From Buxus sempervirens (taxonomy: Eukaryota; Streptophyta; Magnoliopsida; Buxales; Buxaceae), in contig OX387190.1 of assembly GCA_947561395.2 (NCBI GenBank), positions 23,430,858 through 23,494,857 on the forward strand: a stretch of DNA of 64,000 nucleotides, in the 5' to 3' direction. Position numbers and translations under genes: made by a program. Under the pieces are notes generated by a model, which did no database searches, was not told where the DNA came from, and was given only the letters and a program-made list of their open reading frames with translations. The stretch's first letter is position 1, and each line of letters starts with the position of its first letter. Below, piece after piece: positions 58,615 through 64,000 of the stretch.

Positions 58615-61025
58615 TGAAGACACCCCAAATTGCACCCCAATATAAGAGATTAACTAAGATGGGCTTTAAATGTCTTACTTGAGCCTTGACATGTGTCAAG
58701 CTTTCAAAAACAATCAAAATCAGTGCCAACCGCACTGTGTATGCGGTTTTTATAATCTCGGTTTCAACCGCCCTGTATGTGCGCTTGCAACCGCACACAC
58801 AGCACGGTTCACGTCAATGCTTGTTGCGCTGGCGGCCACGTGGCTTCGCGAAGCTTCGGCCGTTAAGCCGCGTGGACAGCAATCAATTAAAGCATAACTG
58901 AATTGAACCGCCCTGTATATGCGGTTTGGTCAAATTTATACATGAACCGCACTTTGAGTGGCGGTTGTGTAGAAACCGCACTGAGTATACAGTTTTGGCT
59001 GTTCCGAGGCTTTGCGAAATGGCTCGATCTCTGAGCCTTATTTACGCATATTACCTCTCTCTCAAGGACCTAAACTCCCTATTTCACCCTCCGAAACTTG
59101 CTGAATTACTCCAATTCAAGCCTTGGAGGAGAATTGGAATAATCTAGAAGGCCTTTTTGGCCTACCCTTGGGACTCTTATACCCTTGACTTGGCCTATAA
59201 ATATAGGGGTCCTCCTCTTGCAAATGGCTGACAATCTGAAGCTTAGAAGCTCTGCAAGAAGAAGGAGAACCTCTGCTGGATTGGCTACTCAACTGTTCAA
59301 GCTACTAAGGTAAGGCCTATTTGAGTTATTGCTTCCCTTTTACATTCTAGCAAATCTCTCATCTTCTACCTTTCTGTAGTGTAAGGCCTTTGTGCATTTT
59401 TGCAACCCCAAACCCCTTCTAAAGTACCTGGGAATCCTCTCTAGCCGTAAAACGTGAAGAGAGAGCCTGGGGAAAAAGAAGGTGGAATGGATCCTCTAGG
59501 TTTAGAACCCTCAAATGATGAAAAGCATGCTATATGGTTATTTTGAACCCTTGAATGCTTCTCTGATTTTATTTTATATTTGGAGAAGATGTGAATCCAT
59601 GCTCTCAATAGCCATGGATTCCAACTTTCTCATAGAAATGTGATTTTCCACACCTTCACACTCACTTTTCACTATTTTCATCAAATAGGCTAGATCTTGG
59701 GCTTTCCATGTTCAATATAAAATCTGAGGTCCTAGGCCTTAGAATGAGTTTTAGAACTTCATGAGGAGATTTCTTGTTGATTTTGAGGTTTTGGTCGAAT
59801 CCACATGCACACATGCACTGGTTTCCATGTTTCCTCTTCAAAAACCTCAAAACAGGACAGATCTGTGGCCTGTCTTGGAAGACTCATAACTTCATCCTCC
59901 GGATGAATTTTTGAGTGATTCCGAAGACATGTGATAGATGGATGTGTCTACTTAATATCTGGAAATTTTCGTCCACTTCCATGTAGCCAATTTTTGACAC
60001 CATCTCTTCAAAGTTTGTAAGACAGTTCAGCCCAGATTGCTGAACTTGCCGCTTTGATGGTGCACTATTTGCTCAGTTTTAATCCGTTTCCTATGATTCC
60101 AGTTTCTGAGTTTTCTTTGAGAAGTCTACTTTCATTTCCAACTGGTTTCAGTAGATTTCAATCTGTTTTGTGTCTTGGGTGCTCAGTTGACTCAGAAGTG
60201 CTCGCTGGCATAGTCCAGAGCTCATCTGTGGTCTTCTAGGCCTGTTCAAGAGAGCACACAAGTCACATCCGGATAGAGATTGGTGTGAGATTTTTTTCTT
60301 TGGAAAGATGGCACCACATACTTCCTCCATACCAATTTTCATGGATTTTTATTGAGCCAAACTCCACGGATAGAGCTTTGAAAATGCCTACTTAACACTT
60401 TTTCTGAGTTATAACAGCAGATTTCATATGTGGATTTCTCTCTTGTTTTGGATCGGATTGAGCTGAATTTTCTACTATATACTCTACTATATACCAGTTT
60501 TCCAATGGCTTTGGTTTCACTTGATTTGGATTTAAATTGAATGAGTTATGGTTTATCAAAGCTTTCAAGTTCTTTTGACCTAATTTCTCCAGATTTGCCT
60601 TAGCCGGATTTTCTTCATTTTTACTTTGATTTTCCTTCACTCATGAGGTTTTAGAAGTGATGAATCCACAAAGAGAGCCTAAGTTCATTAGACTTCTCAT
60701 GTGGAATGATCACTTACATGGTGCTTGTGGTAAGCATCCTTTTGCCCATTTTGTTAGAAAAATGATTCTTAGCATAAGCAAGCATGTGGTAACCGTCTTA
60801 GACGGATGAGTGGGGGTGCCTAACACCTTCCCCCGCTCATAAATAATTCCTCGTACCCAATCTTTGGATTTTCCTTGTATTAGAGCTACTTTGGCCCTAT
60901 TTGACATTTATGAAACCTTTGGTGTCCATTCACACCTTAAATTGGATGGTGGCGACTCTTATTTTTATCGATCCCCGCGTGACGATAACCGGAAGTCATC
61001 CGAGATGACGAATCCATGTCTCACA
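58615..61025 (+). repeat. E2 3' LTR (2411 bp)
   Basis: Gapless match to the 5' LTR, with differences seen at 58617, 58763, 58775, 58944 and about 59928. It ends at the aaacc duplication. Confidence 0.95.
58728..58994. repeat. Palindrome cluster F of E2 (six units, 3' LTR)
   Basis: Copies of the six units of cluster A, starting at 58728, 58766, 58789, 58906, 58945 and 58974. Confidence 0.93.
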
Positions 61026-61030
61026 AAACC

Positions 61031-61362
61031 CTAACCTTCCCTATAAGCTTAGTTAACCAATTATGCTAGAAAATATTATATAATATTAGGCTTTAAATAA
61101 CATGTATAAAGTAATTAATATATATTTTTTGTAAAATATTATATTTTTAGATAGAATATTTTTGGAAAACATGTATTTTAATAGATTAAACTCCAGTTTG
61201 ATGCTGGCTAGCTAGAGTTAGGTTGGACTAAACCTTAACCTGATTTATGAATTACGAAACTGTAAACCAATCTTAATTAGAGTAAATTGGTGTGGGTGAA
61301 ACCATCCCAACTTAAGAAAACCAGAAAACAATTTTTCTTTGACAAAAATAAAGGGTGAAGAC
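61031..61362. other. AT-rich flank between E2 and the hAT-like element
   Basis: No gene or repeat recognised. The last eight bases (gtgaagac, 61355-61362) are the left target duplication of the next element. Confidence 0.6.
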
Positions 61363-62424
61363 CAGGGGCAGCTCAAAGGGGTAGGCCACTAAGGCCCCCA
61401 ACTACGAAGGCCCCCCACTAAGGCAAATTTTTCCCAAATTTTTTTTGGGAAAATTATGAAAAAGGGTCACTTTTTAAAAATATTTATAAAAACCATCCAC
61501 TAAGATGCCAAATTGTAGAAAAGGGCCACTTTTCATTGAAATTAAATTACAAGATCATTTTTAAAAAATAATTAAATTTGAGGATCACTTTACTTGAGAC
61601 ACAAGCACATTGTACATGAGATGGGACGCAAACTTCTTATATGGGACACAAGTTCATTTTACATAGAACACAAGCGCATTTTATGTGAGATACAAGCGCA
61701 TCATACATGGACACAAGCACGTTTTGGCTATAATAAAATGGAGTTATTTTTAAAAAGTGACCCTTCAGGTAATTATTTTTGAAAAGTGGCCCTTTTTTGC
61801 AATTCGGCATCTTAGTGGACTGTTTTTATAAATATTTTAAAAAGTAACCCTTTTCATAATTTTCCCATTTTTTTATGGACCCCACCCCTCACTATGGCTA
61901 CCGCCTAAGGAGTAGAGCCCCCCATTGCTTTCTCTCTCTCATTTCTTATAGAAACAGATTATTTTCTCTCTAAATCTTTTTTTTAAAAAGGGAAAGGGGG
62001 GCTCAGGGTTTCTATCTTTTTGTGAAAAATGAAAGACCCATCTTCTCACACCTATCTTCGCTTCTTATTTGCTACTAAAATCAAAGAAGGGCATTGCTAT
62101 TGAGTTTGCCTTTAGACCGATATTCGATTGCACGTTACTGATTACCGGAAGAGGTCTCTGATCGTTGAATGTTGGAAGTGAAGGTGTCGTTACCCATGCA
62201 TTGAGGCAAAATACCAATATGGGGCACTGATCGCTTTAGCGGTTTAGCAATTTTATCTATCGAAAATGATTTATTGGTTAAACTTGAATACAAAAGTTTA
62301 ATTAGAAATTTTGTATCTAAAAAGGCAAGACATAAATTTATAGTTTAATATTAATTTTTTTTAATTAAAAGGCCTCATTTTTATGACCTTACTTAAGGCC
62401 TCCAAAAAGTTTGAGCCGCCCCTG
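61363..62424. mobile_element. hAT-like non-autonomous DNA element (1062 bp)
   Basis: Perfect 8-bp duplication gtgaagac (61355-61362 and 62425-62432), the size hAT transposases make. Short inverted termini CAGGGGC(A/G)GCTCAAA match at both ends. No transposase frame is present. A smaller inverted-repeat element sits inside it at 61447-61866. Confidence 0.9.
61447..61866. mobile_element. MULE-type MITE nested in the hAT-like element (420 bp)
   Basis: Long inverted arms of about 88 bp start GGGAAAATTATGAAAA at both ends. The flanks atttttttt and attttttta look like a 9-bp duplication with one change, which fits Mutator-type MITEs. Between the arms, about six degenerate 22-25-bp copies of a GACACAAGCGCATTTTACAT phrase lie at 61593-61728. 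Confidence 0.8.
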
Positions 62425-62432
62425 GTGAAGAC

Positions 62433-64000
62433 TATTTTCAAGTGTCAAAACCCTAATTAAAAGTGTGCATAAACAAACAAACAAACAAAAATCGTAAAAG
62501 TGCAAAAAAAAAAGTGAGGAAAATGAACTCAGGGGTAACGTGGTAATTTTACTGATATAATTTTCCAAAATTCAATGACGCTCCTAAAAGAGGATCCAAA
62601 TTTCCGAACATTGAAAGAAACTGCACCAGGAAAGTCCCTAAAATGAAGATGATAGATTGAAAATTTTTGTTGACAAGCCGGCCTTTGAAGTGATAATTAG
62701 TGAATAAAAGCCTACAAAATCTCATGGAAATTAATCTTAATCTGTAAGCCTATAAATTACTTTTCGTTCAAGGTTTAAGGCCCATAAGTTTGAGCAATAA
62801 TTGAATACATAAATTAATACTTTCTTTAAAGACCTCAAACCTAATAAAAGTAACATAAATAGAAAAATTAATTATTATTCCGATATAACCCTAAGCAGCA
62901 GGTCTTCTTTCTTAGTACTAGGGAACTGCACACACTACACATAGCAAACCATATGGGACCCACTTAGAAATAACTCCAACAAGAGCTAAAATTCTATGCG
63001 GTTCAGTTATGCTGATGTAGCATAACAAATCGGTAAAGAGGGATCGTCACAGTGGAGATTGTTTTGCTTATGGAGGGCAAAGTTTAAAATAAAAATAAAA
63101 GGAGGGGGAGGGTGGGCGTGGTGGTGGTGGTGTCTGTGTGTGTGGGGGAGGAGGAGGGAGGGGAGGGGAATATAATATATGGTATGGATGGTTACAAAAG
63201 TAGACAAAACACTAATCCAAAGTACGAGTGAAAAAAAAATTAGAATGGTTAGATTTTTTTTAGGAAATGTTAATTGGATTTTATAATTCATTTCAGTTAC
63301 GGTGATTCATAAGTTATTATACGAGATTTGGTGGGTGAAATGCACGCAGTATTTGTGCCCTTTTGACTCACCTATAGGCTGCGTTTGGATAGCCAGAATA
63401 TTCCGGACTTTGCAAGAAAATAAACTTTCCGACCAAATATGTGCGTTTGGATAGCCAGAAAGCGTGGGTCCCACAGAAAATGAAATCAGTCAAACCACTT
63501 TCAAAGGCCTTTTTGCTTGGTTTCATTTTCCGACCAAAATGGTTTGATTTTGCCAGAAAATAAAATCTGAATTGTGTTCTTACCTATTTGCCCTCTTTTT
63601 TTTGTTTTTTTCAAACCCTAATTCTTTGGTGTTTTACTTGTCATTTGTTAAATATTTAAGTAAAAAAAAACAAGGAGTGGGGTGTTGTGTGTTCTTCATT
63701 TAAAATAAATAAATAAAGTAAAAAATGGGGTGAAGTGTTGCATGTCCTCTATTAAAAAATTACGTAAAATAAATAGGGATTGGGTTGTTGCTTGTTCCCT
63801 ATTAAAAAAAATAGGGAATTAGGTTGTGTGTCCCTTATAAAAAAAAAAGAGAATATATATATGGGATTACTAATATATTATATATGTTAAAAAGGTTAAG
63901 TTTATTCATAAAAAGAGTTAATGTTTACAATATTTTTGTTTCAATTTTATATGGACAAAATTAAAAGGTAAAATAGGAATGTAAAACTTTTCCTGTTAAC
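62433..64000. other. Gene-free AT-rich end of the window
   Basis: No gene is supported. A G/T-rich low-complexity stretch (63100-63168) explains the proline/histidine-rich minus-strand frame there. GCGTTTGGATAGCCAGAA occurs twice (63389 and 63443), a phrase often found at ends of plant DNA elements, but no complete element was delimited. Confidence 0.55.

Larger units (their letters stand above)
37592..61025 (+). mobile_element. E2: young Ty3/Gypsy retrotransposon of Tat/Ogre type (23.4 kb)
   Basis: Plus-strand element with a perfect 5-bp duplication aaacc (37587-37591 and 61026-61030). The LTRs are both 2411 bp and differ at about five sites by eye, so insertion was recent. Order: 5' LTR, primer-binding site, long leader with tandem repeats, gag-protease, pol, convergent antisense DUF7745-like gene, antisense plant-mobile-domain-like gene, polypurine tract, 3' LTR. 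Gag-protease is intact, while pol has two nonsense codons and one frameshift, so it cannot now move by itself. Confidence 0.95.

Noticed and set aside
63007..63291. His/Pro-rich minus-strand open frame
   Set aside because: It is opposite a GT/GA low-complexity tract at 63100-63168, with no homology and no splice or promoter context.
1..64000. CRISPR arrays, bacterial operons, tRNA or rRNA genes
   Set aside because: The palindromic units are spaced irregularly with short unique gaps and lie in LTR promoters, unlike CRISPR. No cloverleaf or rRNA sequence was recognised.

Overview
The window looks like nuclear DNA of a flowering plant, probably a eudicot with a large repeat-rich genome. The evidence is spliceosomal introns, a caffeic-acid-type O-methyltransferase relict, a FAR1-type Mutator transposase and several nested LTR retrotransposons. 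The species cannot be named from sequence alone. Almost everything here is mobile DNA. The only host-like gene is a broken O-methyltransferase at 12.1-13.5 kb.

Layout. (1) 0.6-12 kb: a Copia retrotransposon on the minus strand (2303-10657) is split by a 3.56-kb LTR-like insertion with a perfect 5-bp target duplication (6372-9930). Both lie between two inverted repeat arms (about 606-1045 and 11686-11940). (2) 12.1-13.5 kb: a four-exon O-methyltransferase pseudogene. (3) 14.46-37.51 kb: a Mutator-like element (MULE) with inverted termini and a decayed FAR1-type transposase gene. Its second exon is interrupted by a 16.1-kb Ty3/Gypsy element of Tat/Ogre type (E1, 15969-32059, minus strand, 5-bp duplication gttgt). 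A 1.79-kb solo LTR of a related family (34685-36470, duplication cttag) sits further along. (4) 37.59-61.03 kb: a second, much younger Tat-type element (E2, plus strand, duplication aaacc). Its two 2411-bp LTRs differ at only about five sites by eye. (5) 61.36-62.42 kb: a small hAT-like non-autonomous element (8-bp duplication gtgaagac) with a MULE-type MITE inside it. The remainder shows no gene.

E1 and E2 encode gag-protease and, after a conserved A9 run in the -1 frame, reverse transcriptase, two RNase H domains and integrase. E2 also carries two antisense genes with consensus GT-AG introns: an intact 521-residue DUF7745-like gene, and a plant-mobile-domain-like gene with six exons whose introns are all phase 0.

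The most striking pattern is a set of short palindromes that the coding content does not explain. E2 holds 26 copies of a 21-22-nt unit (arms AACCGCA and TGCGGTT, 7-nt spacer) in six clusters. Three kinds of cluster lie upstream of inferred promoters: the LTR and both antisense genes. The E1 LTR has four 25-nt units (GTATCCGGC, 7-nt spacer, GCCGGATAC) at an exact 39-bp period. The solo LTR has three 21-nt units based on GACCGTA, 7-nt spacer, TACGGTC. The LTR ends are nearly identical among the three families, yet the arms differ while the 7-nt spacer and the position upstream of the TATA box stay constant. I infer a family-specific recognition system, possibly comparable to the VANC anti-silencing system of VANDAL transposons. 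That is a hypothesis, not something the sequence proves.
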